A model generated the notes under the pieces. The model was given only the letters and a program-made list of their open reading frames with translations, made no database searches and was not told where the DNA came from. 64,000 nucleotides of DNA from Ancylostoma caninum (Eukaryota; Nematoda; Chromadorea; Rhabditida; Ancylostomatidae). Both the position numbers and the translations under genes were made by a program. This document shows positions 46,986-58,862 of the stretch, one piece after another (position 1 is the stretch's first letter; each line of letters opens with the position of its first letter). The stretch is taken from assembly GCA_037903475.1 (NCBI GenBank), contig JBAJFG010000604.1, positions 310,001 to 374,000 on the forward strand, written 5' to 3'.

Positions 46986-47175
46986 TGTATTGGCCTCCAA
47001 TGCTGAAGTATTCGAATTTTCCATTTATTCGAAATATTCGATATTGGAAAGCAAAAATATTCGATTTCGAATAAATGGAAAGTTCGAATGTTCCACCATT
47101 ACAGACTAATTTAGTTTTGTATGAGAAAGGAGAACACCATTTGGGCTTTCTCATTCTCGAATATCTGGATGTTTA
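46986..47175. repeat. TTCGAAT-rich degenerate repeat, third tract
   Basis: Words such as ATTCGAATTTTCC, TTCGAAATATTCGATAT and TTCGATTTCGAATAAATGG recall the tracts at 11070 and 13480. Part of it is inverted (TTTATTCGAAAT near 47025 answers ATTTCGAATAAA at 47060). Confidence 0.6.
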
Positions 47176-49050
47176 AATTGTTTTCTGAATTGTTAATCAA
47201 GGTAACAAAATTTTTCGGTTTTTATTCGTTCCAATGTATAGCGTGTACAAAGGGGATTCCGCTAAAAGTGTGCCAAATTTTGACGTCCTTTGATGAGCAC
47301 ATAAAAAAAAGACAGTTAATCTTCTTACTCATCGAGCGGTCAGCGGAACATCGTATGACAGATTCAGATTGAATTCGAAGTCAACTGGCATATTTCTTCA
47401 ATCAATGGCTGACAGATCTAATGTTTTGTAATGATTATTGATAATTGAGAGAGGAAACTTTTGGAGTAGAGAAGAATGGCAAGGGAACCGTACTCTTCAG
47501 ACAGTTGGCTCTAGTGGACACACTAAAATCAATGTAATTTTTAGAGACACTGCTTTTCCAACCTCTTATTTCTTTTTCGCACTTGGCAGGCAAACGGCAA
47601 ATGTACTGATAGCATTTCCAGAAGCTTAATTTGGCATTTTCTAGAAAGCTGAGAAGGTAGCGCAGTGGAAAGATAGAGTATTGGTTCTTTCTGTGTTGAC
47701 ATACTGTGAGAAGCTAAAACAATTTTTGTACCATGATGAACAATACACTACATATTTGACTCGAGAAAGCGTCGATCAACACGAAACAAAGAATTTTTGA
47801 CACCAAAAGAGAACAAATGAAAATGTTAAGCCAAGTAACAAGTGCCGAGGTTTCAAACCTTTGTATTTTTATTTCGCAGGCGAAATGACGGATGGCAACT
47901 CCATTTACATTCCGTGAGTATGTTATATTTAATGTTGTCCATCACTCCCGACGACGGCGCGTCGTCCACATCAGCAATCGGCGCGATTTGCGGTAGCTAA
48001 TGTTGGCTACCAGCCATCGCAGTCGTCGGCAATGACGAAATAAAGTGCTATAGGCCATGTGAAGTATATCGGTCTACTAATACACGAGCCTAGATATAGA
48101 CTTGCACAAATGACAGTATCATTTTTAGCCTAGCTCTCGAACCTCATCTACGTACTTTCCCTATCCCGTTTCCCAGGAAAAAACCATCCCCCAACCAAAA
48201 CGAGACTAAACCAGCTATCGGCGGAACGAGGGAAAGTCACAATTTTTCACCTTCATATTTCATTCCAATGATTTGATTTCATGGAAAACCATGAGCACGT
48301 GCGAGAGGGGCAATTCTTTTACATTGTTAGCCATTCACACAAATAGGGACTTCTTGGAAATGCTGTGCATGCAGGCAAAAATATCTGAGAATTCGCATTT
48401 TTCGAAAATGAGAATTCTCAGATCAGTTGCCCCAAAACGAAGCGCTAGTGCAAAATTTTGTTTAAAAAAACTTTTGCTTAATTTCGATTGAATTCTATGC
48501 AACCAGAGGAACTGTAGATAGTGGAACCCATCTCCTTCGCAAAAAAAGCGATCGTGTTTTATTGACAGACGGCACGACCGCACAAAAGTGAAAACGTATC
48601 ACAGTAAACAAAAACATGAGTGACCCATTTGATAATATCAATTGCGGGCTGCTATAAAATAGAGACTTGACAGCATTCTCGCATGTCTTCTGCCATTCCA
48701 TCCGCAGCATTTCATGTGTATATGATAATTTGATTTCCACAACTATGTATTATATTTGGTGCTTTTAAATGCTGGGACAGATATAACTCCGTAATTCATG
48801 TTCGTAGCAAAATCTGCACATAATACTTTGGTGTATAATCACCGGGCGGTTGCTATTCCTCCACGGAAAATATTCTCCGAGACAATAAAACAGCGTATAG
48901 ATAATCATATTCGATACTCTGCGCACTTCAAGGTGGTCAATTCGCGATCTCTTGGAGTTCGACAAAGCAATGGCCAGTGTACTTCAATGTCGGTTCTATA
49001 GGAAAAACAGTGGTAAACCAATGTTTATAACTACACAGGTAAGTAGGAAT
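47176..49050. other. No gene recognised; one short hairpin
   Basis: TCTGAGAATTCGCATTTTT and its near inverse AAAATGAGAATTCTCAGA form a hairpin at about 48387-48423. No gene is recognised. Confidence 0.4.
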
Positions 49051-52000
49051 CAGTGGCAGACGCAAAAATGTGTAGCAACATGGGGAGCGAGGTGGACGTG
49101 AAAAAAACTGAAGTCTCCACCACGTGAAGAGCCCGGATTGCCGGAATTTCGATAATAAAACTAACAGAAATTCCAATTTTAATGTCACATAATTAAAGAT
49201 AGATATATAGCATGAAAATTATATAATTAGAAACTAGATTAAAACAAATCAGAAAACATAATTGGAAAAATTACAAACACATTGATTCAAAGCTTTTAAC
49301 TTCTTTGTGAGGCACGCCTGAAATTTTTAGAGACCCATTATCGAGGGGGGGCGGGATCCCCCTCCTGCATTCTCGTTCGACCATAACTTGCGAATTAGAG
49401 TGAGCCCTCCTAAGTTCGTAAGCTCGCGTCACCGAAATCACGTACGAAACTCATTGACAGTTCCTTCGACGAAAACCTCTCCAAAATCGCGGAATGACCA
49501 CTTTCCAATTCAAGAATCCCAAAACTGCATAGTATAATGAACGTGAATATTGTTGTCTATAGGCCTTCCATGACCTGAATCCTGGGAAACGGCCAATTGT
49601 TTTAAGTTTCTTGTCAAACTGTTCGTATCAGCAGCCCCATCAAGTCCAAAGCGAATGTGCTTACTGGACTTGGTATCCGCATTGTCCTGTACTCGGGATC
49701 TCCGGAAAAACTTGCAAAGAAGCTTATAAAAAAGTGCTGTGAAACTCATTCAAGCTGATTATATGGACCGCTCGCGTTTGCGCCACAGTTGTGTTCCATA
49801 TCAGTAAATTCCCTATAGGCCATTCAGAGAGAGCCCATAATTGACCGGTATGTAACTGTGAAAGTTGCTTTCGAAGTGAAACTTGCCTTCGAAGTATAGA
49901 CATATTCAAAGTTTTCTTTGTTTCGCGTACGACTCCTCTCAAGACTCCTTTCCTGTCTCTGACAGAGCAGCAGTCACTGTCTGACAATAAAAAACCTTCG
50001 GTTAAGCCGGATTAGCGGGCATAGGAGCTTTACCCGATGGGAGAGCCAAAGATATGTATCGAAGTTCCTCGGAATCCGACGCGTCGGAGTCCGGAGACGA
50101 TACATGATCTTACTCAATCGGAACGATATGCCTGCGAATCTGCATCGGAATCCGACGTCACATCGGAGCCACTGACTTCGATGTCATGTCGGACTCCGAA
50201 GTCAGTGGACGAAACAATCGAATCAAACACATTCGGCCCAATTCTCGCTTATTTTTTCTCCAAATCGGCACCACTAGTGCGTCTTTTTTGGGATCCCCTC
50301 TCTCTTAGAATTGCCTGATTTGTGGAGAAAACGTACAAAATTTATCAATCGAGACTTGTATAATTTGCGGACTATAAACAAAGCGACGACGAGCCGTTTC
50401 GTATCCGACCGTCGCAACCCACCTCCGATGCAAATCAGAGCCCGACGTACTATAGCTTCACGTTTAAAGGCAGTACATCACAAATACACCACACTTGTAG
50501 TGGGATTTAAACATGTTCCCAGGAAGGCTCTAAGTCTTGCGCTTATCCCGGGGGGGGGGGGGAGGGGAATTTCTCGAGCTAAAAAGGGAATTATCTGCCA
50601 TCTTCACAACTGTCTGTCATCATCGCTGACTGACGCACGTCACCTGGATGAAAGATAGTCACTTCAGAGCCGGTAGGTCACAAACTCCTTGGGGACGTTC
50701 ATGAATCTCGACGTAGCTGCAGCGTCGGGTGACCAAAACTGTCAAAAATTAGGGCAAAGGAGGTAGAAGAACAGCGTTTCCTAACTGTACAAATCAGGTA
50801 ATTTGCTTGCCCTAAAAAAGGCTGTCGAAGGTTGTACATGGACCCAACGGGGATGAAGGAGCCACTCACCTTCATTTGCGTGTCGGGAACGGATGTGAGA
50901 TGTGATCATCTTTGGAAGGAGAAGAAATAGAGGATATGAGAAATGGAGGCAATAGTAATGAAACACAAGAAAATGAAATAGCAGAAGACATGAAGTAAAA
51001 GGCAGCGCAATGTGCTGAGAAAATATGCAACAAGCGAACTTAAGTAGTGTCTACGAAATAGGTCGTCTATCCCTACGAGTAAATTGCTGAAGATTGGTCG
51101 TGAAGAACAAAATTACATCAGAGCGTTTCGCAAATCTATATGAAAACCAAGTACGTCATCAAAGAACCGCTATGGCTACGAGTGAGGTAGGCTCCGTACA
51201 CAAAAAAAGTGGTCGAAGACGATCGCGTTGTTCTCCACTGAGTAATAAAACAAGCACATCCAATTTCACACTTAATTCTGAAATCTAAAGCCGGAACCAC
51301 GGAAATTTCTGTTTCTCAGGTGATCTGTGTTAAGCATTATGTAGATTGTCACAGCACTATGACTTTGTAAGGAGTATGACAAATTACCACATATCTGCCG
51401 AAATATCGAATCAGTAAGTGTGAACCGTGGTAAAACAGCTGGGCTTTCGTGTAAAACACAATGCAGAGGAAAAGGAGAGAAAGAGGGGAAGGCAGAAACA
51501 GAAAGAGAGGGAGACAAAGGGGAGGGATAAAGAGGAGAGATCACGCAGTCACTATCTTCACAGAAAGTGAATATATGCTCCACGAGAAGTGTAGCACCCG
51601 ACATCGTGATCGCTGAATCGACAATGATTTTGATGTGCATCGATTGTGAGCTCTTGGAAATCGATTGATACGCCTAGAAGGGAAGACGATGCTAGAAAGA
51701 ATATTTAAAGAGTTTTTCCATGGACGAGGAAAAGTCAGTTAGATACGTTCCTAATTAACAGTAAAATTTAATAGATAAGTCCGTAGGAGACTTCCGCTGA
51801 CAATAAATAGCAAATCAAGGCAACCACGCATGATTCTTCCCAGCTAGCAAAGGGACGGCGCAGATGTCTCGTGGTCATCGGTGCGGTCACAAAGCTGTGG
51901 TGCCTAGTGGGACAACAAACTCACTGAATACTGTATGCACAGTTAAACGTCAATCACACATGGAAAGTGGCATAGGCAGTGATACAAAATAAACATCTGA

Positions 52001-53690
52001 GTACGCGAGTAAAAATTCAGGAAAAAAAGGTAATCAAATGGAGAAATTCCTCCTCGCCTAAAAAGCACAAACGCTGAAAAAGAATGAAATTACGTAATAA
52101 AGATTGTGCAGGAACACTCACTGACAGATCCGTGACGAAGATGGACGCCAGAATGTCAGGAGACACAGGAGGCTAGAAAGATGGCTGTAATGATATTCAG
52201 GCATCTGCAAAGGACAAATTCTCAATTCTCTCGTACTGAACAGGAATCAATGAATCTGTATCATTGCTAACATGAACAAGCTACAACAAAACTGCTCAAG
52301 TGGGTGAAATAGAAATTGATGAAGTCGTAATCGAAACTTAGACAATCATGGCTGTTCTAATGTGGTTTATTTTCTAGCTTCAGAAGGTAAGTTCACATGA
52401 AACCATTGCATTTTAACGCAAGAAGCCCGCTTAAAATCTTCATCTTGACGACGAAGTTATCCAAGCGGTTGTCCCAGAATTGTATGGTCCATGTCAAAAG
52501 GTAGGGAATGAACATGAGTGCTTAAGCCTCTGAGACAACTAACACCGTGTTAGTGACGATTATTTCCCAAATGCTGGTAGAGCAATCAACCCAGCCGATC
52601 ATACTATTCGGTACATTGTTGTTTCCTTGCACTCTTCGTCGTTCATTTTTTTAAAAGTAAGGCCGAAGCAACAAATGGTGGAGGCTTGCTCCAATCCAAC
52701 CACATTCCCAAACCGGAGATATTCTTGTTAAATTTACGCAAAAAGATTAACCATTCACTCATTACGAAGAATCTGCGAAGATAAGAAAACCAAACACCAT
52801 TCAAAATTCGCGCCTTCATACAATGTTCCCATTAACAACAAGCCAGCTAAGAGACTGACTACAGTTGAACAGTCAGCAGCCTAAGCAAAAAAGCTTATGA
52901 ACCTACAGAAACTGAAAGTAGAGGTCATGCTCAAGAAAATCGGACCGCATGAAAAGTCCACAAGTGGATCGTGTTATGTCTGTTTTAAAGGCAGCATTCA
53001 CAGAAACTCTCACTTGTGAGTTAAGTCGTCCACCGTGCAGTAGGCTGCTGAACAATCACGACGATAAGTGAAACACAAAGAATTGCTACCTAAGTGCGGA
53101 GATATTGCCGTGAACGGTGATGTCCATGTGGCCTTTTTGGTGCCAGCCCACGCCAACTTACACAGGGTGCGGGTCCATAGTTACCGTGGCATCTGGCACG
53201 GAGGGAAGCGAGTGCCCTCCGCAGTTGCTATCGGCACCAAGACATCAATAGAGTGCTCTAATCTCGGTGATGATGATCATGATAGAGTGATAAAATTGTT
53301 CATGGTCACTCCTTCTCACCTATTCACTTTTCACACACTACAGAATCTTCCGATTTTCTAGGATTCTGTGCTCATTTGCGAAGTTTCCAGTAATTTACGA
53401 ATATCTGCAACTTTTCAATGAAATGAAATTACTAAACGATTTCAATTCAAAGAAATCTTACTGAAGTTACTAAACGGAACTCAAAGTTCAGATGTTTTGA
53501 GTAATTTCTCCCTTGTTTTTCACTATTATCGATGATAAATCTTTTCAGACCTCGTTTTCCTTCCTGAATCCTTGATATCACCAATTCTTATTCAATGGGA
53601 AGGCATTCTCTGAGAGCCTAAGGATAGTTCTGAGCGGAAGGATAGAAGTATGCTATGATCGGTCTATCCAACAGGCCTCGCTCCGGCTGC
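49051..53690. other. No gene recognised; scattered repeats
   Basis: CAGTGGCAGACGCAAAAATG near 49050 recalls the hAT ends at 5736, but no matching right end was found. A short hairpin CCACTGACTTCG...CGAAGTCAGTGG sits at 50169-50208. Frames at 49510-49749 (minus), 50311-50658 (plus), 51272-51640 (minus) and 53068-53361 (plus) are unrecognised. Confidence 0.35.
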
Positions 53691-53693
53691 ACC

Positions 53694-53841
53694 TACAGTC
53701 CTTCTCAAAAATACTTGCCTCACGCTTCACCGCCCATCTGTTAAACCGCGCCGCATCACCTATGCATTATCAAACGTGGTGTGACGTGGCTAACCTGACG
53801 GGCGGTTCAGCGTGAGGCAAGAATTTTTGAGAAAGACTGTA
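53694..53841. repeat. Foldback MITE-like palindrome, 148 bp
   Basis: TACAGTCCTTCTCAAAAATA on the left answers AGAAAGACTGTA on the right. The arms run about 42 bp with few mismatches and continue inward (CGCCGCATCACC against GGTGTGACGTGG). Confidence 0.85.
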
Positions 53842-55160
53842 ACATCTCGGGTAACTAGGTGCCGTCCCTCACTTCAGCAGGCTCACTCAGTTGCACATGC
53901 GCTGACATCCGCGTGGCGGCTGCTAAAGTCAAAGGGCATGGAATCAAACTAAAAAACAGCATCCCTTTTTCTTAGATTTCTTCGCGCCAATTTCATCACT
54001 AAATGTAAATTCTTTATATATGAAAGCACCGGAATATGTCGAAATGATCACCTAGAAGACTTCTATGTAGAGTGCTGCTCTTAGCCATGCACTTGCCAAT
54101 GCAGCCGCCCAAGGTGTTGAGTGTCACCGACATCGTTACTCCATTAGTGCTTTTGAATGGCCATACACCATTACAGATAGTTCCTAGGTCGACATCGGTC
54201 TAACTGTTAGAACGTCATATGTGCTCAAAAGTTTTCTAGCAGATTCATGGAGATCCTACCTGTTATAATCAGCAATGTGAATCGTTCTAACCAAATAGGA
54301 GATACCATTTACAAGCAGTAGTTGAGGAATCAATTGCCTAAAGGAAGCGTAGCGATCAAGAAGGGAGAATGCAGCGTGTACATACATGTTGTCAGCACGA
54401 CTCACATGACACAAGGACCTAGGCGCAGATGGCGTGGAAAAACTATCTGTCAGTTCCGCAAACGATGAAAGAAATGCTCAGATGCGCGATGATTGCAGAG
54501 GGAGGAAATTCGTGTTCAATTTAACTCTGCACAGGGACAAAAGTGTGAGAGTGATGTGACTGGAAATATTGAAATGAATCGGCTCCCCACATTATCAATC
54601 ACCCTTGAGTTACACAAATTTAATCTAGTTTTGACGAACTCTTTTAGAAAGAAGTCAAATGTAAACCAGAAAGGTAAAGCAGATGTCCTTAAAGAGAAGC
54701 CTGGCACTTGGATAAATGCGATTAGTGTTGCATTTCAAAGTTCCATTATTTCAAGGCTTCTTCAGGGATGGGATTCATGAAACGATAAGTGGGCAAACCA
54801 ACGATGGCTAAAGTGAGTGGCCGCCGTGTAAACCACGTAATGCTAGATAATGATGCTAGGACATAATGACAATGACGTAATGATGAAACTTGCACGCAGG
54901 AGCCGATGAAGACACTAACAGCGAATATCTAACCATTTCGCACATTGTCTTCGGTTCTTTCGACTTATTCTAAATTTGAACAGTTACCCAAACACTCTGC
55001 ACTCGCACGTGGTTTCTTCGTTACTCGTTCCCAATATAATAAAACTTTTGCGTTATGTAAAGGTGTCCACATTTGCGACGGTGTTCCCAACTACTGGTGC
55101 AAACAAATTGGCAACGGTCAAAAAGAAAAACCATGCTTCAAAAAAAAAGAACCAGTGAGA
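53842..55160. other. No gene recognised
   Basis: The frame 54493-54780 (plus, 95 codons) is unrecognised and overlaps an antisense frame. Nothing else is seen. Confidence 0.4.
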
Positions 55161-55162
55161 TA

Positions 55163-55331
55163 CAGGGAACTCCAAAAGGCCGGGTGAATACGGGATATTG
55201 TCGCGATGCCTCGTGGCACTCTGTCTGCCCAACTCCTCGCCCGATAACGCTCTCATGACGCTTCTCTCTCTGCCCAAGACTTCCACGCCACGGCACGAGT
55301 CCGTATTCACCTGGCCGTTTGGAATTCCCTG
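55163..55331. repeat. Foldback repeat
   Basis: CAGGGAACTCCAAAAGGCC on the left answers GGCCGTTTGGAATTCCCTG on the right. The match continues through GGTGAATACGG / CCGTATTCACC and a GCCTCGTGGC / GCCACGGCACGA block. Confidence 0.85.
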
Positions 55332-55343
55332 TAGATGTGATCA

Positions 55344-55590
55344 TGTATGGTCTTTTAGCTCACAGAAGGCGCCTGATCCGACTTTGTCTGCAATTACGAC
55401 TTTGCCTGCAGAATGCGTCTGGAAGGATATTTTAGCGAATGGCAGTAGAGAAACATAAGAATGGAAGGAACCACACCACATGCATATCAAAAAAGTGCAA
55501 AAAAAATAGATCAGTTAGCCGAAAAATAATGAGGCCGTAGTTGCGGACAAAGTCGGATCGGGCGCCCTCTGTGAGCTAATAGACTGTACA
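55344..55590. repeat. Foldback repeat, directly next to the previous one
   Basis: TTAGCTCACAGAAGGCGCC (55355) answers GGCGCCCTCTGTGAGCTAA (to 55579). Further inside, GATCCGACTTTGTCTGC answers GGACAAAGTCGGATC. Confidence 0.85.
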
Positions 55591-55609
55591 TCCAGTGGCG
55601 TAGATCCGC

Positions 55610-55741
55610 CTCGTCCTCAAGCCGCACCGCCTGAGATCACACGTGGCGTCCTGCTGGCAGCATTCTTGCAGCCAAACGGCTGAGTATCGATCGCCAGCAA
55701 GACGCCACGTGTGATCTCAGGCGGTGCGCCTTGAGGACGAG
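55610..55741. repeat. Foldback repeat, third in a row
   Basis: CTCGTCCTCAAGCCGCACCG and CGGTGCGCCTTGAGGACGAG lie at the two ends. The arms are 49 bp (55610-55658 and 55693-55741) with very few mismatches. Confidence 0.92.
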
Positions 55742-55799
55742 CCGGACGGCAGTATATGTGGGCACTGCCTCAAAATTCTATAATAGTTCTGCCCCTCAA

Positions 55800-56280
55800 T
55801 TTCGAAGTAAAAATTTTCGCCCAAACTTCGCCTAGGAGGCCTATGTGAGGTGCTGAACACGAACACCGTATCCACTTTGCACTGTAAGTCGGTTTTTATA
55901 GAGTTACGGTAGGTATACCGTGGATACGGCACCTCACAGAATCCTCTCAAATTTTGCATAGGGGGGTTGTTGTGGGCGCTTATCACGAATGTCGTATCCG
56001 TTCTGTACCGTAACCTCATTTTCATAGAGGTACGCAGTCTTACGGTAAGAAATTGGGAGAAAATGTCGATTCCGGGGAGGAAATGAAGCGTGTATGCAAA
56101 ATAAAGTTCATGTTCGTGATCAGTGCCTAAAACAACCTCTCCATGCAAAGTTTGAGAGGATTCTGTGAGATACCGTATCCGCGGTATACCTACCGTAACT
56201 CTATAAAAACGGAGTTAAGGTACAAAATGGATACAATATTCGTGTCCAGCACCTCAAATAACACCCGTACACGAAGTTTG
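55800..56280. repeat. Inverted pair of a dispersed repeat
   Basis: TACGGTAGGTATACCGTGGA (about 55910) is answered inverted by CGCGGTATACCTACCGTAAC (about 56180). The two open frames (minus 55717-56148 and plus 56143-56586) share the peptide YPRYTYRNSIKT, encoded by the repeat. A third relative with TACAAAATGGATACGATATT lies near 37610. These are not treated as host genes. Confidence 0.75.
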
Positions 56281-56839
56281 GTCGATGTTTTTCATCGAAA
56301 TTTTTGGGGCAGAACTAGCCGAATGTTGCCTGTATGTGTTTACGAAATTTATGATCAGCACTTTCAAAGCTATATACTGTGGGCAACTTTCAAGAGAAAT
56401 CCGTTTAAGTTTAGGTTTATGCGCTGGTTCTTATGCATGTATTCGTGTTCATATGCTTCGTCGTTCATTAAGGGAGGAAGTTCACTGGAAATTGGGGAAA
56501 AATGCATGTATAGTCTATTCCACTGGAACGACAGTTGGAGGATCGTTAGAGAGAAAAAGAGCGCGGGAAAGTTCGCGACAATCTGAGAGGGCGGCAAGAG
56601 AAGCAGGGAGATGCATGAGTACTCAACTATTATCGCATTGAAAGACTGAAATCGGATATCCGCTAGTTAGTGTAAGTTGCAACTTATGCACACTCAACTC
56701 CTGCGGTGTTTGAAAAGGAACAGAGAAGAACGTGCATACAAACTTTCAATTCAGCTCTCGGGGGGAGGGGGTGGGGGCGGGGAGAGGTGGGAAGAGTGGG
56801 GGGGCACTCTATAAAAGGTCATAGGCTTCGCCTTGCATG

Positions 56840-57400
56840 CCTAGGAGTAGAGACTACTTCTACATATTTAATTTGGCTCCTAGACAAATGTCAAGGCTGG
56901 CAGCGTTCATCGGTCCATCTACTCACGAACGCTGCAGTCATTCGAACAAACACTATGTTCGGGAAGAGTTTGGAATAGGTTGCTGGTCCAGTTGAACAAC
57001 TTTCCGTCTCCTATCAGTGCCCTATTATTCTGTCAGTCTTCCACTCTTTTCTTTATAGCATTGCGGGCATTCCGACTTGGCGCCATGCGATTGCATTTGC
57101 TAATTTGTTCAAGGATTTTCAGCACAGAATTTAGATTTCAGCACGTTCAAGTTCATTCTGGTACTTAGTCGGAATGCCCACAGTGCGTTAGAGACAAGAA
57201 CAGAACAGTGACAGAACAATGGAGCAGTGACAGGGGATGGAAAGGTGTTCAACCGGACCAGCAATCTATTCCAGCAACACAGTGTTCGAAAGATCGCAGC
57301 GTTCATGAGTAGATGGGTGCAGCGACGAACGCTGCCAGCCTTGTCATTTGCCAAGGAGCCGAATTAAATATGTAGAAATAGTCTCTACTCATGCCTAGGT
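56840..57400. repeat. Foldback repeat, 560 bp
   Basis: AGTAGAGACTACTTCTACAT (56846) answers ATGTAGAAATAGTCTCTACT (to 57389). Inner blocks CGAACGCTGC and TTGCTGGTCC are mirrored too. The spacer around 57118 is about 80 bp. No coding content is credible. Confidence 0.88.
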
Positions 57401-57407
57401 GTAGGCA

Positions 57408-57476
57408 CTAGCCTAAGCCTAAGGCCATGCATATGCACGGGGTTAAGCCTTAGCCTATGGCTTAGGCTTAGGCTTC
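57408..57476. repeat. Inverted TTAGGC-type interstitial telomere-like motif
   Basis: AGCCTAAGCCTAAGG (from about 57410) faces TTAGGCTTAGGCTT (57462-57475) in opposite orientation, with degenerate GGTTAAGCCTTAGCC between. TTAGGC is the nematode telomere repeat unit. Confidence 0.7.
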
Positions 57477-57654
57477 ATAAATGTGTCCCCCCCCCCTCTC
57501 TTTTCCAGCCACACACACACTCTCTCTCCCCCTCAGACTTTCACTATTGTTACCAGGGACAAAAACGTTACTATTTGAACAAACTGCCAAATAAGAAGGA
57601 AATAACCCACCCAAAACCGCTACAGACAATTATCTTGAAGCTAATGATAAACTG

Positions 57655-57852
57655 ACCTCATAAGACGAGTGGACGTAGACGTGTTACTGACCCATGACTC
57701 ATGATCGTACGGCTGGTACTGAACGGCTTCGTTGCTGGCACGAAATGGCCGAGAAAGGGCAATTGATCGATCGGCATGCGCAAGAAATTGAGGTCCTAGC
57801 ACGCGCTTTCCAAGGGACCGCTCCCGCTGTATAACAGTCTCCACGTACTCTG
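57655..57852 (-). CDS. Unrecognised exon-like frame
   Basis: The minus strand has a good acceptor (CTTTTTTCAG) at about 57852, an open frame with ETVIQRERSLGKRVLG and LSRPFRASNEAVQYQPYDHE, and a donor-like ATGAG|GTCAGT at about 57655. Composition and splice signals look genuine. I do not recognise the protein, and partner exons are only guessed at (58800-58860 and 59947-59981). Confidence 0.35.
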
Positions 57853-58444
57853 AAAAAAGTGCAAAGACCTACCCAGCATAACTCAAAAATGATATTAAAA
57901 TTGATCTAAAGGTAAAGAATTGTTCTCACCTCTCCAGAGACGTCACCTCTCCGCAGAAAACACATGAGGAAGAATCGCCGAAACAACCCTAGTCTGGGAC
58001 GGGACAAGATGATGGCGCACGGCTACACAGGTAACCACATGATCCTACATGACACCTCCTGGGAGGAGAGCGTCCAGTCTTTCAGCTTAAAAATGCCCGC
58101 ATCTCATCGGTGAACTCCCTTGTGCACACGGGATTAGAACTGAATCACGCGACATTTTCCAAATACGTGATTGCAGAAATACGCAATGGAAGATTATTTC
58201 GACTACCGTACCACAATCTGCGCTTGTGCGTACATTTGGGATATCGCTCGTTACGAAGACAAGGGCTTTTCCTACATCAATTCGCATTGCAGTGAAGCGT
58301 GGGAAAAAGTGGGAAGGAGGCGGGAGAGGGGGACGGGGGAAGGTGCTACTTCTAGCAGCTGCATTCAAGCCGATTTCTTCAACGAGGATGAGCTTGTTGT
58401 TTCACTCGACGCGAACATTCGCGGAAATTTTCACTACTGATGCT

Positions 58445-58662
58445 CAGTGGTGGAAGCAGGGGTGGGGGGGGGGATGGGTAGGTAATATAGATAAAAACAT
58501 CGTAACCTTATTTTGCTCATTACTATTGTTATTATTATTATTTCGAAATATTTATTTTGATTATTTACTACTGAAACTAATGTTATTTCTGGCTTTACTA
58601 TTCCATCTGGGTCCACATTTCCCCACCCCTCCCCACCCTAGAAACTCTTGCGTCCATCACTG
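58445..58662. mobile_element. hAT-type MITE relative
   Basis: The left end is CAGTGGTGGAAGCAGGGG and the right end is the inverse of CAGTGATGGACGCAAG. The flanks CTGATGCT and GGGATGCG agree at 5 of 8 positions, as an eroded 8 bp duplication might. The inside is AT-rich like the copy at 5736. Confidence 0.6.
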
Positions 58663-58799
58663 GGGATGCGTTACAAGGTCTGATACAATGTCCGAAATGT
58701 GGATGAACTGTAAGAGATCATCGTTCGTCTGAGAAATATTGCATCGTAAGTATGCAGTACAGATACTATGATGAACCGAGACCAAACTGTTGGTCAAGT

Positions 58800-58862
58800 C
58801 GCTCGTGCTGGAGACCGCAGGTGAACCGCCCGCAGGCTCCGCTCCTACCACCTGTTTGTACG
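58800..58862 (-). CDS. Possible exon, unrecognised
   Basis: After TACAAACAG on the minus strand, a frame reads VVGAEPAGGSPAVSSTSDLT, opening in phase 0. It may belong with the exon-like pieces at 57655 and 59947. The evidence is a weak acceptor and composition only. Confidence 0.22.

Noticed and set aside
49051..49390. Third hAT MITE starting CAGTGGCAGACGC
   Set aside because: No matching inverted right end or 8 bp duplication could be found.
55717..56586. Two 143-147 codon open frames
   Set aside because: They are mirror-image products of an inverted dispersed repeat and share the same repeat-encoded peptide.
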